DNA of 64,000 nt from contig CM067530.1 of NCBI GenBank assembly GCA_034509925.1, forward strand, positions 10,724,501 to 10,788,500, read 5' to 3'. Position 1 is the first letter of the stretch. The number at the start of each line of letters is the position of its first letter. The position numbers were made by a program, and so were the translations under genes. This document shows positions 1 through 13,262 of the stretch, piece after piece. Origin of the DNA: Hirudinaria manillensis (lineage: Eukaryota; Annelida; Clitellata; Hirudinida; Hirudinidae). The notes beneath the pieces were generated by a model that worked only from the letters and a program-made list of their open reading frames with translations, was not told the DNA's origin and did not search any database.

Positions 1-1325
1 GCACGATTACAAGTTAACATTAACATAAAGTTAACATTACAAATTAACATATTACTAATTAGCATAATTACAAATAAATTACAAATTAATAAATTGAAGA
101 AAAGCGATTCAAACGAAAAGAAAAGACGAGCAGAGCGTTTTGAAACCAATAAAACATTGCCATTCGGGCATTTCTGACGCCAGACACCAGATGGCGTGTT
201 CAGGATCAGTCGATTAGGATTTTCCACAGGAAGCTATCGGTGGTAAACCATCCAGTAACCCAGGGAGTCGCATTGGAGCTCCCTCAAACCTACCTCAGTC
301 ACCCTATCCCCAATTCCGTAATTGGGGTCATGGAGTGCAGATTGAGGATTAACTTTGGCGAATATTTTGCTGGGAAATTAACACACTCACCTTTTTTTAT
401 TTGAGTTGACATATTTTAACAGAACGACATTTTTTTAATTTCATTCGTAATTAAGAAGTATTTAAAATTGAAAAAAAAGATGAAAATCACTTGCGGTTCA
501 ATCGTGGAACCTTCCCCTGCAAATGTCCAGTCGACGATGGATTTAAGGCGTCTGGAAAAGGAATTTTTCGCTCAATTCCGTTCAATTAAACGATGAAAAA
601 AAAGATATAAAAGTGATTTTTTTTTTGTTGAGAGGTACCATTACTTCTGTAGGTGGAACTGTACTTTGAAAAATGATTGAAGACCACCGCCATCATTATA
701 ATCGTCGTCTTCGTCATCATCATCATCATCATCATCATCATGGAGGAGATGACCCGGTGGCGGTTGTGGTGGTGATGATGATTGAGGTGACCTATAACAA
801 ACACTGATGATGACCCATCAGTGATGGGCAATTATGGATAAGATTAATTATCATGTCGCCCGCTTCCATGGGCGGCAGCGTTAATTGATGATGATGACGA
901 CGACGACGATGGTGACGAGGAAGATGACGACGATGACGAAGAAAGCCTGTAATTACCTGTCACTTGGAAGACTTCAAAGGCTCAACTTGAGTTCGTTAGA
1001 ATCACCTTACAAAAGTTGACTCACTCAAATTACACTGCCCAGACATGATTGATGGATGGATGGATGGATGAGTAAGTGGATAGGGGGGTTTAAATAATGT
1101 ATTTTAAATTAAAGTAATTAATTAAATATTTAATTATTCTCGTTTTATATCCGAATTTATTTTGTAAAAGATGTTAAATTTTGTAAAACTTTAAATATAA
1201 AAAATAAGACCATTCATTCTCTTTGGACTATAACAAACACTGATGATGAGCCATCAGCCCATGCTCAGCCAGTTTGTTATTAGCTAAACTAGGACTTTGA
1301 ACTTTTAACTCAGCTCAACTCAAAA
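1..1325. other. Intergenic, simple repeats, no gene seen
   Basis: AT-rich sequence with a (CAT)n run near 711-741, ATG/ACG runs near 885-945 and a GATG run near 1050-1070. Short reading frames here are Met- or His-rich products of the repeats and are not believed. Two 29-bp direct repeats (792-820 and 1228-1256, one mismatch) lie in the upstream region of the first H4 copy. Confidence 0.7.
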
Positions 1326-1637
1326 ATGTCTGGACGTGGAAAGGGTGGTAAAGGACTTGGAAAAGGAGGCTCCAAGAGGCACGGGAAGGTCTTGAGAGAC
1401 AACCTCCAGGGAATTACCAAGCAAGCTATTCGTCGTTTGGCTTGTCGTGGTGGAGTAAAGCTTATCTCTAGACTCGTCTATGTAAAGGTAAGGGTTTTTC
1501 TGAAGGTCTTCCTTAAGAACGTCATCCGTGACGCCATTACCCACGCTGAGCAGGCCAAGAGAAAGACTGTCACTGCCAAGGACGTTGCCAATGCTCTCAA
1601 GCCCCAGAGATGTACCCTCTAGGGTTTTGGTGGATAA
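1326..1637 (+). pseudogene. Decayed histone H4 copy
   Basis: The sequence aligns without gaps to the whole 103-residue H4. It starts with [15 protein letters not shown] and differs at more than 15 positions, many at sites that are invariant in animals: R17G, P32Q, R39C, R45L, G48R, and loss of the YEETRG region at 51-56. The Tyr codon before the C-terminal GFGG has become TAG at 1620-1622, and the remaining GFGG plus TAA can still be read at 1623-1637. H4 is among the most conserved proteins known, so this pattern indicates loss of function. A divergent H4-like protein lacking its last five residues cannot be fully excluded, since the frame is otherwise open. The 3' flank, including AATAAA at 1724, is shared with the second copy; the 5' flank is not. 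Confidence 0.85.
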
Positions 1638-1802
1638 ATTTCAAAAACAAAAAAGAACCAGGATACGATAGTATAACTTTACATCATTTGTTCCAATCTT
1701 TAAGTTGGAATTATTTCGCTGAGAATAAAATTCGTTTCTTTCTAAATTGTGTTTAGTGTTTTGTATTGAAAGGATTATCGTAACAGCATGAAAAGGAAAA
1801 AT

Positions 1803-2865
<1,063 letters not shown>

Positions 2866-2951
2866 ATTTTAAAAACAAAAAAGAACCAGGATACGATAGT
2901 ATAACTTTATATCATTTGATCCAATTTTTAAGTTGGAATTATTTCGCTGAG

Positions 2952-2957
2952 AATAAA
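2952..2957 (+). terminator. Poly(A) signal of H4 copy 2
   Basis: AATAAA 87 bases after the H4 stop, followed by a T-rich stretch. The equivalent signal follows the decayed copy at 1724-1729. Confidence 0.6.
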
Positions 2958-3040
2958 ACTCGTTTCTTTCTAAATTTTGTTCAGTGTTTTGTATTGAAAA
3001 GACTATCGTAACAGCATGAAAAGAAAAAATGTAATGTATA

Positions 3041-4880
3041 ATAATAATTAATAATTCAGTTCATTAAAGTGGCGTATGTCCGGTGGACTTCAAGTCCACT
3101 GACGGGGATGAGGATGACTTTCCCTGAAGAGGAAGGTCTTCAGGGCGGAGTGAAACCGGCTGGGTCTGAGGTCGTCACTGCGGGATCTAGTCTATTCCAG
3201 GTCCTGGGCCCAACGACGTCGATAGACCTGCCGTCAAGCGTGGCGCGATTGCGTATGGGCGGAAGAGGGAGCCTCTGGATGTGGACCTGAGGCCGCGTCT
3301 GCCCTAGAGGTGCGCACTACGGGTGAATGGCAGGTAGGACGGTGAGCAGCCCAAGAGAGATTTAAGAACCAGCGTGGCGATCTTGTAGTCGATGCGCTGG
3401 TGAATGCGCAACCAGTGGGGCTCGTAGAGGAGCGGTGACACGTGGTCATACTTCCTCTTGTTGAAGATGAGCTTAGCTGCCGTACTGATAACTCTCTGAA
3501 GCTGCTTCAGGCGACAGGACAGGAGACCTACGAGCGTAGCATTTCCGTAATCAATCCTGGAGAAAATCAGGGCTGTGATGATGCTCTTCCTGGCCTCGAA
3601 AGAGAGAGGAGAGGCAATGCTGCGAATCTTCCTTAGGGACGCGAAGCAAGAACGGGAGATCTTGTTGATATGTGTGCTCATGGAGCAGTCCGAGTCCAGC
3701 CAGATCCCCAGGTTGCGGACGGAAAGCACGGGGTGAATAACGTCGGAGCAGATGGTGACCGGGATGGAAGGAAGCGCCGAGGCACGTCTGGGCGAGGAAG
3801 TCCACATCACCTCGGTTTTGCTACTGTTCAGCTGCAGACGGCTGCTGAACATCCACTCGCTGATGGCCTTCACACATCGAGACATCCTGGAGGAGAGGGC
3901 CTCGATATGATCGGGTTTACAGTGACCGTAGACTTGGGTGTCATCAGCGTACATGTGGCAATGGAGTTCGTGGGAGTGGATGTTGCTCTCAAGTTCCGCT
4001 GTGTACATCGAGAAAAGGAGCGGACCGAAGACGGAGCCTTGAGGAACGCCGCAGGCTGTCGGGGCGTTGGGCGACGCGAGGTTACCATGGCCAACGCAGA
4101 AGGAACGATCAGCGAGGTAGGACCGGAACCACTCAAGGACGCGGTCCGAAAAGCCAAAATATCTCTCGAGTCATTGGAGGAGTATGTCGTGATCGACAGT
4201 GTCGAAGGCGGCCGAAAGGACGAGGAGGACGAGCAGTGACACTTCGCCGGCCCCCGCGGCGCGGAGGAGATCCGAGGAGACACGGCGAACGGCGGTTTCG
4301 GTCGAGTGATGTTGACGGTAGGCTGACTGGTGCGCCGGGAGGAGTCTGTGGTGGTCCAGATGGGCCATGACCCTGCGGAGCACGAGGCGCTCTAGGATAG
4401 GTTGGAGATGGGCCGGTAGGAACTGACATCTTCGGAGTCGAGGCTGGGTTTTTTCAGAAGAGGAGTGATATAGCAGGATTTGAAAGGAATGGGGAATTTG
4501 CCGGAGGTGATGGAACTATTGAAGATTGTTGTGTATCGGTGAGATGAAAGTTGATAGTTTCTTGAGGAGCCAGGTAGGTATGGGGTCGAGCGAGCACTGC
4601 TTGTTTGGGAGGGCATGAATCAGCTTCGTCACCTCGGCTGCGTTTGTCCTCTGGAACTGGGCGAGTGGCGCCGGCGGGGCCGGAGGAGGGGCGGAGGACA
4701 ACTCAGCCCGAACTTTCTCGATCTTGGAGGTGAAGTGGTGCAAGAAGCTGTCTGCGCTGATGGAATGGCTGGGGGGCACCTTGCCTCTGCCCATGATGGA
4801 GTTCAGCGAGCGCCACAATTGACGGGACGACTTGCAGGCCGCAGTGGAGCTCTTCCAATAGTCTTCTCTTTGACTTTTGT
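3041..4880 (-). mobile_element. 5'-truncated CR1-like LINE
   Basis: A GC-richer block inside AT-rich H4 spacer. Read on the minus strand it gives the C-terminal half of a non-LTR reverse transcriptase: a pre-RT segment near 4850-4520, a core motif near 4500-4390 (SSYRPISNLS), a block near 4380-4171 (HQSAYRQHHSTETAV, AFDTVDHDILL), and the catalytic HMYADDTQVY near 3950. The C-terminal part runs down to about 3304. No endonuclease domain is present. The conserved blocks lie in several frames, so this is a dead copy. The wording of the RT motifs fits the CR1/L2 group. TGTATA occurs at both edges (3035-3040 and 4879-4884), consistent with a short target-site duplication. The insertion splits a spacer that is continuous in the neighbouring H4 unit. 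Confidence 0.88.
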
Positions 4881-5890
<1,010 letters not shown>

Positions 5891-6211
5891 ACTCCCCACT
5901 GGCGCTTGGCAGGCAGTTAAGTGCTTCGAGCATCGTGACTATGGTTTTACTCAGCTTTGGCTGTTTGACAGTAATTAGTGAAAAACACTGATAGTTTAGA
6001 TAATAAAACTGGTTTTTTTGTTACTTGGCAGCTCTCGTAAGAGTTTCATTCAGAAAATAAATAGATTTCAAATTCAAATTTGTTTTTTAAACTGCAGTCT
6101 TCTCATTTATGATGGAGCTTTTGAAGGGGTTTCTGAGTAGAACCTCCCAAGTTTAGGTTCTCAACAGTTTTAAGGACATATTTATTATTTTAAAATCAGC
6201 TTTGTGCAATA

Positions 6212-9200
6212 TCAGCGGAAAAACTGCTTCAAGGTGGTTTGTTTCTTGTCAATGTCTTGGTTCTTAAAAAGACCCCTCTTGGCAGCTTTTGGGGCCCTCT
6301 TGGTCACTGGTTTTCCAACTCTGTCCTTGGCTTGTGGCTTCTGAGGTTGATCAAGGGTTCCTACTTCTGGTGGCACATTTTCCTTGTTTTCGCTTGGTGA
6401 TGAAAAGGATCTGCTGAACAGCGGCCTGGGTTTTTTCTTGGCGTCGAGGTTGCTGCAAAAAATTGTTGCATTTGGTCAGAATTTTTGTGTGAATGTGCAT
6501 TAGGCTGTAATGCTGTAAAGTGCTCAAGAGGCCCTGCCGCCTCACCTTTTGTTTGGTGTGCTCAGATGCCTCTTGATTCCCCCATTTGTGGGCTGGGTCT
6601 GAGGAAATGAGAAATATAGTTATTAAAGTCAGTAATGGTTGAGATTATTTATCATTTTTGCTAGCTTCCCATTGTTTGCATTGCATCCTAGGCAAGACCG
6701 GTCCATGTCTTTCTAATGAAGCCATAGTTTATTTGGCCAACTCTTGAACAAAGACAACTGGAACAAAGACAATAAAATACCATTACTTGCCTGAAAAAAG
6801 GGGTTTTTAAGAGTCAAAGGGGATGACTTGCTTGCAGAGATCCCATCTGGTGACCTGAATGAACAGATTGAGAGAACAAATCAAACATATCATCGAAACA
6901 GGGATTTGCTGGCCTTGGTGGCGACTATTACAATAAGTTTATCATCCCATTCGTTCTGCTCCGTCGCACTCATAGTCTCGCATCGACGGCTCACCTGAAC
7001 TTGGAAGCCAGCGAAGGTAGCAACCTCAACGGAGTGGTGGCGGTCTGAGTGAGGACGGTGCCGGTCACCGTGACCTCTTCCACGTCGGAAGCGTGAAGGT
7101 CGAGTACGTTCCTGATGATCCTGACGGTCCTACGGCCGTTAAGAGAAGCACCTTCTTTGATCAACTGTAGATGATCAACCAAGGTTAAGTTATGGAGCAG
7201 ATAAAGGTGGCAGAGAGATTATATGTTTTGACTGTTGAGTAGTTATCTGGTTTGTTTAGAGTAAAATAATAATAATAATAATAATAATGAATAATAAAAA
7301 TTGATAATATTTAATAAGGTAGTAGGTAATCTTTTAGTAGATTCAATGAACCATGAATTCAGGATCCCAACCCTGGTGGGTGTCGTGCCATCAAAATCGA
7401 TGCTTTCCATGGACTTGAAGTGGCCCTCAAAAGAGGACATAATGCTCTCGGCTGCCGACTCCACAGCCCCTCTCCTGATTGGCTGCTGGAAGATAGAGGG
7501 GAGGGCCTTATTGGATGAGGGCGAGCATGCCTGCGACGGCTTGCACAGGACGTTCTTTATCAACTTGACGAGTCTCGTGATGGCCGACCTGAACGGAAGA
7601 AGCCAACAGTTTGATTGTCATTAACGATCGGCTAAGCATTGGCATTAACAGAAGATAATTGGCTGAGTAATAATGATAATGACTAATTAGTAATATTAGT
7701 AATGTTTGATAAACACAACAAATGCAAATAGTAGCACTTGTTTATTCGATAGCAAATTTTTTCATGTTCATAAGACACGGTGATACATTTTACATAAAAA
7801 AAAGAGAGATGATTATCATCATTATTATTATTATAACTACTATTATGTGTTTCAGCTATTTTACAAACGAGAATGTAGTTATCATCCGATACCAGTATGG
7901 GGCAAATAATTTAAAAAAAAACACCAACGAGACCTCGAATTGGTGTCTTCCTCTTCTACAATGGAGTGCATCTTGTTGAAAAGGTCTGTGAACTCGGACA
8001 GGCCCTTCTGGATGGAGAGAAAGGGGTCGTCAGGACCCGGGGCATAGCCCTTGCCGCCCAGCCTTGCCCTCAGGACAAAGGAGATGATGGCCTGAAATCG
8101 GATTTCGTGCAATCAAGAGAGAGAGAGATGGGAACTGCCGAGAAACAGCGGCCAGACTCGAGAGCGGGGGCGGGCAGTGAATTCATCAGGAATGAATTTC
8201 AATAGGCTCTCATCTCACCTGGTACATGGAAAGATTCTTGGAGGCAGACGAGCGCTTGATCTTCGTGAATGAACGGTGGTCGATGCCCCTTTCGGGGACG
8301 TTGACGATGGTCGCCAGGTCAAGTTCACTCCTCGAGTTGACCAGGAGTGCCAGGTGAGAGAGGATCAGCTGCTTGGCATAGACCTGGAAGTATGGATGGA
8401 GGTTGTCATATTTGATTAATTAATCGATCAAGTATAATGGCAGTGAGTTTGATTAATTATTAATGATGGTCCCTGATTTGTCCCTGACATAGAAATTCGT
8501 CCCCCAATTTCAAAGTGAATTATGTCATCCATTTTTAATCCTTAATTGTTTATTAAATGCTTCGTGTGTGTGTGTGCATGTTTTTATTACAAATACAGTC
8601 ATGTTCAGTTTATGGACAAAGTCAAAGATCCAAAGATAGAGTGTGCTCAATTATGTGGCCAAGTTACGGTACGGATTGACAAGCACAGATTATAATTAAA
8701 AGCATTTGGACTATTTCAAAGAACTTACTTTAAAATAATAAACAAACAGAAACAATAATAACTATCATCGTAATCATAACATCGGTTGTTCTTTTTCAGC
8801 CTCACCTCAGTTGGGGGTGGAGCCTGACTAGCCCCAGGGCTCATCAGTGACCCCTTAACCTGACCTTTGACCTTGCCCAGAATGTCACTCATATCGGATG
8901 GCACGACTTCAATGATGGGCGTCTCTTGGCCACCGTTGAGAGAAGATGTGATGGAAATGTTGTAACACTTCGTGGCAGTGCTGACCATGTAGTTGATGAG
9001 TTTTACCTGGTTACCATGTCAAGTACTTTAGTTTTAATTCATATTCATGAAGATGATGTCACTAATAAGTTTTAATAGTAAATAAGTAAATAATATCTCA
9101 ATTAAATAGATACATTGGCATAACTTATGCCCACATTGGTAGCATTTATTTGACTTAATTAGCCTTTTTATTATGATACACATACAGGAAATGAACTCAG

Positions 9201-10194
9201 ACATATGGATTATGGGCCCCTGAACATTATAATAACTTATTTTATGTGGAACAATATTCTAAGAGCAGCTCCAACAAATATAATAAAGGCAACCATCACT
9301 AAAATAATAAAAAATGTCCTTTTTTGGTTTAAATTTGAAATTTGGAATATTAAACAACCTCTGGCTGTGAGAATCCCTTTCCATTGATTAAGACAAAAGC
9401 TCTGTTTCTAGATGATAAAGTGTCTCGAAGCTCAGAATTTCTCATCGCCTCCGTACTCAGTGACCTCAAGATGTCAGAAAAATCCACAACATTTGAGTTT
9501 CTCAGAAAATCTTCATAATTGTCAAAGATTTGTTCAAAGCAGCTGGATTGCTCAGGCTCCCTGAGCAAAAGAATGTCTGGATCTTCAGAGAAAGATTCTT
9601 CGTCGATTTGGTTTTCAATATCTCGATCAGGGGTTTTAAAGGCTTCTTCTAGCTTTCTCTCAACTATTTTATGGCAAATGCTTTTTACTTCTGTTATAGA
9701 CAGCTGCTCCATTTGCAAGCGATGCTGAAATGGTTTAATAAAGTCAAATATTACATTATTTATCTACTGGCAATAAAAAATGTCCTGTGGCTGCATGAAA
9801 TTTCCAACAAAACAAAACCACACCATCATACTTTTAAGAAAACTCACCAAAACAATTTGAATGACAACTAATTGTTGATTAAAACTTAAAAGAGTTTCTT
9901 GCTCATTTTTGTGAAGTAAATAATATCTGTATAGCCCTGTGGTGTAGTTGAATAAGCTGGAAATTTCAGGGGTCCCTAATGCGCCATCAACATCTTTGAA
10001 ACAGTGGAGAATAATAATCTTCTTTAAAGAATTGTCTGCAAGTATATAAGTCTCTTGAACGACTTAAGTCAAATAATAAGAGAGCGAGAAAATGTACCAT
10101 CACTATTTGTATTGAGTAAATCTTGTACTTGACCCTTGACGTGATTTAGCAAGGATACTGACGGAAAGTCATCGGTGTTTAAAAGAAAAAACAT
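6212..10194 (-). CDS. PARPBP: PARI/PARPBP, PCNA-linked recombination inhibitor
   Basis: Eleven exons join in one frame to 639 residues (human about 579): 10194-10098, 10035-9848, 9724-9359, 9006-8806, 8383-8219, 8091-7934, 7588-7372, 7164-6995, 6854-6791, 6598-6546, 6452-6212. PARI is a UvrD-like helicase relative that binds PCNA and RAD51 and limits homologous recombination at forks. Family matches seen: NYEDFLRNSN in exon 3, a UvrD-like VNVPERGIDHRSF in exon 5, LGGKGYAPGPDDP followed by KGLSEFTDLFNK in exon 6, and LNGRRTVRIIRNVLD in exon 8. The C-terminus ends in a PIP box, QTTLKQFF (631-638), placed as in the human protein. A KEN motif lies at about 583-585. Intron 9 uses a GC donor (CAG|GCAAGT) and the frame needs it. 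Donors of introns 3, 6 and 7 are weak. Confidence 0.87.
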
Positions 10195-10485
10195 TTCAGC
10201 TAAAGAAGGATGGACATAGCCGCTCGGCCTCTAAAACCTCTCCATCGAGATTTAAACTGAGCGCAGTGACAAAGAATTAAGATCTTTATTGCACCTCGTT
10301 TATACAATTAATTTGTAAATTAAACCAAATCTAACTCTTCTCGTTATAAAATAATAAGAAAGTAAGAAGTTGAAGTAGAAAGTGTAATTTTACCAAAAAT
10401 AAAAAATTTTACCGACAAATATTGCCACGGTTAACGATATAAGACAAACACAACAAGTCGTGTGCAGCGGCTGTACATTCGTAAA
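10195..10485. promoter_or_regulatory. Shared upstream region of PARPBP and mL64
   Basis: 291 bp separate the two start codons of a head-to-head pair, so both promoters must lie here or overlap the first exons. The region is AT-rich and I see no clear TATA box for either side. Bidirectional function is inferred from spacing. Confidence 0.55.
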
Positions 10486-11820
10486 ATGACTTCTGGGCTA
10501 CTGAATATCCCTCGCTCGTTGCAAAGGGCAGCGGTTAGAAATAATTATTTATCAGTTTTAAATCAAAAATTCTGCACCGAAGCTAAAGAAGCCGAGCCGA
10601 ACCCAGACGAAGTTATTATCGAAGGTAGGAGGTACGTCAACAGGAGATTTGAAGATGGATCTCTGGACAAGCTCACGAACGTATCCCGAATGAGTGATAC
10701 ATATAGGAACAGAATGCTTCACATTTTGAAGCCTGATCCAAATCAAGCGAATCCAGATTATTACCTATCTCTCTTTGAGAAACCAGCATTAAGAAAGGTA
10801 CTGTTTGCTGCTTATGGAAACAAAAGCGGAATCGACCCTGGAATCTTGTGGCCCAGCAAAGAAGAACTCAAAGACATTAAAGAATTCGAGGAAGAGTGGG
10901 AGCCTACCCTCCAAAAAATGTGGAAAGAATTAAAGGAAGAGAATGATGACCTGCACAACCGCATGGTCGCAAGGTAATTCTGTTACCTTGAATATAGTTT
11001 TATATAGGGAAGACATGCAAAATCCGTCTCTGTAAACATCTGCAAGCACACGTTTGTGAACTGGAGTGTCAAATAATTTTTCTGCAACTTGTTTAAACTC
11101 ATTATTGTCCTAAATGTTAGCAAATGTGATTGCTAAAAATAAGATATTCCTGGTACATAATTATTACATGTGTTATATCTGAGTATTTTGGAGCCATCAT
11201 AACAATTTTATCAATATTTTATCAATCATCAATTGAATGGCAAGGCCTTAATGATCCAAATAATTCTAGCTGCTTATTAGAATTTTGCAAAGCAAATGAT
11301 GTACTTATTGCATTTTATGTATAGATGAAAAAAAGGTAGTCACCAAATCGAATGAATGGCCTAAACAAAAAATACATTCGATTACAGGCAGGAACTCATA
11401 GACGAGAGAATGAAAAAAATGCCCCAGTTCATTGAGGAGTACAAGGTCAGGATGAAGAAGAAAGAGGAGCAAGAAACGAAAGCGCACGATAAGAAGAAGG
11501 CCATGATCGAGGAGGCCAGAGACTTCTTCGGCTACCACATCGACCAGGCGGATCCGAGGTTCGAACAGCTGAAAGAGACCAGAGAGGAGGAGGAGAAGAA
11601 ACTCATGAAGAAGAAAAAGAAGGAAGAACGACTAAGCAAAATGGCAAAGACTCCGCAACCCGAAGAGACGAATGCCGAGCCGCCGGTCGAGCCGAGCAAA
11701 GAGGCTGCAGAGCCCTCGAAAGAAACCGCCGAGCCCGTGAAAGAGACCTCCAAATCCAAGAGGGGGTCTGGCAGGGGCAAGAAAGCGGCAGCCAAGGAGC
11801 AGAGCGAAGATGATGAATAA
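10486..11820 (+). CDS. GADD45GIP1: Mitochondrial large-subunit ribosomal protein mL64 (CRIF1)
   Basis: Two exons (10486-10973, 11388-11820) give 306 residues. The first in-frame ATG is at 10486. The N-terminus is basic, Ser/Leu-rich and lacks acidic residues for about 40 positions, as expected for a mitochondrial presequence. Exon 2 carries the family signature: DERMKKMPQFIEEY, a long charged helix, then ARDFFGYHIDQADPRFEQL, comparable with the human GYQVDPRSARFQEL segment. mL64 sits near the peptide exit of the mitoribosome and is needed for membrane insertion of OXPHOS subunits. The protein is longer than human (222) because of a C-terminal tail with EPSKE/AEPSKETAEP repeats, a basic SKRGSGRGKKAAAK block and an acidic end. 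The basic block resembles a nuclear localisation signal, which is of interest because the vertebrate protein was also described as nuclear. Confidence 0.9.
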
Positions 11821-11966
11821 CTTTAATCTTGTTGTCGTTATGACTCTGTATGGGAGGAGTAGAATAATGACTCTAGAATGATAGTCGTCGACCGGGTTCA
11901 ATAAACTCTTTTTGATTTGCATTTTATTCCTCGCTTTCCCTCGGGTGTTGTTTTGATCGCATTTTT

Positions 11967-12441
11967 TCAGAGCCAGCAGTCCCCGTTTCGTATTCCGTTC
12001 CCTCCGTAGCAAAAGCACGTCCTGCTCAGACGTCCGTCTCGGAAACAGTCTCGATGGGGCGACACCGTGCAGACGCCGAACGAAGCTCCCTTGCAGTTGT
12101 TGCAGTAGCTGGAGCAGTCGTGCCACAGGACTCCTGCCAGTGTCGAGCTATTGAAAAGAGGATTGCAGCGACTGGCCAGGCTGCTCAAGCATTCCAGGCT
12201 CGGCGTTTTGCGTCCGTTCGCATAGTAAAGTATGGCAACAATAGCAACGACGATGGCCGTCAAGTTAAGTGAGCCCAAAGCCAACCATAGCTTGATCGGT
12301 CTGCGCTTCTCTGCACGAGTTTCTCTGGTGGTGCGATCTTTAGGAAACTGATCGCCAGACTTAGAGACCGACGCTTCTGGCGAGCATGCCACTTTGGTCA
12401 AATCTTCCTGCGATGGATTCTGTCCTAGATTCTCATGTTCC
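11967..12441 (-). CDS. Theromacin-like macin with N-terminal membrane anchor (last exon)
   Basis: The exon starts after an acceptor (CAAAG) at 12442 and ends at TGA 11967-11969, about 157 residues. There is no in-frame ATG, so an upstream exon on the minus strand is missing from this call. Order: a charged region of about 55 residues ending in TRAEKRRPIK, a hydrophobic segment (LNLTAIVVAIVAILYY), then a domain with exactly ten cysteines. That domain follows the macin pattern: SRC, AGVLWHDCSSYCNNC, a GVC, TCFCYGG and a final NGDCWL, matching leech theromacin at SRC, GVLWRDC, SYC and the C-terminal CW. Macins are secreted antimicrobial and nerve-repair peptides. Basic residues before the hydrophobic segment predict a type II topology with the macin outside. 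GRK after the membrane segment could be a processing site. Known macins have a cleaved signal peptide instead. Confidence 0.8.
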
Positions 12442-13262
12442 CTTTGATACAACACAAGAAAGTAAACCGGTTAGATTTTATGGATGAGTGCGCAAGCTCT
12501 TGCGAAAGACATTTGTACAACCTGATGTCATCCTTGTAGCTATCGGGTTTCGTTTCTACACTTTCAACGATAATCATTTTAATGGATGTTTACTGTCCCT
12601 TATAAGCTTCTCGCATTTACAGTCGTCTTTGGTTTATTTGTCTGTTGTGACGATGCAGAAAACCCAGAACAAAAATTTTTTTTGACTCGAAAGCGTCTAC
12701 TTATAAAGTAGAGGAAATTGCATTAAAAGTTGAACCTAATGCACTGAAAAAGCATACAATTTAAAACTAGGCCTCCAAAGGATCGACATTAATATTTAGA
12801 AGGAGTTTCTTTATCTCCCGCCTCTATGTACTCAGATGCAGACTTCAAAACAACTTTTGGGAAACACGCGTCTTATGGACTCCATGCCATCGCTCTTTCG
12901 ACTGGTTATTAAAACAAACTTTTCCAGCGAGGGAAATTTCAGCAATGTCGGTGAACAAAATTTGTACACCATAGGCCCTCCTGTTTGTGAAATTAATAAT
13001 GGGATTTAAGATATTTAAAAAACACGTTACTTAATCCTTGATCACTTTTTACATGTTATTTCCTTTACATGTTGTGGCGTACGTAATCTCGTAAACAATG
13101 GAACTTTGGAGGAATGTTTTGTTTTGTGGGTTGTCACAAGAAAAATATTTTTATCTGTATTATTTCGTATGATTAATCGGGCGAATATTTCAATTCCTCT
13201 GCAGGTTTTCACATTCGACCACAATAGAACAAGATTTGCCTTCGAATCAGTCGTAGTAAATT
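12442..13262. other. Region between macin exon and the + strand ORF
   Basis: It should hold the first exon(s) and promoter of the macin gene on the minus strand and the 5' part of the plus-strand transmembrane ORF. Candidate minus-strand starts near 12875 and 12530 do not join in phase with the macin exon using obvious donors. A good acceptor (CTCTGCAG) lies at about 13204 on the plus strand. I could not resolve either gene's 5' end. Confidence 0.4.

Noticed and set aside
586-831. 81-residue His/Met-rich frame
   Set aside because: Encoded by the (CAT)n repeat; no splice or family support.
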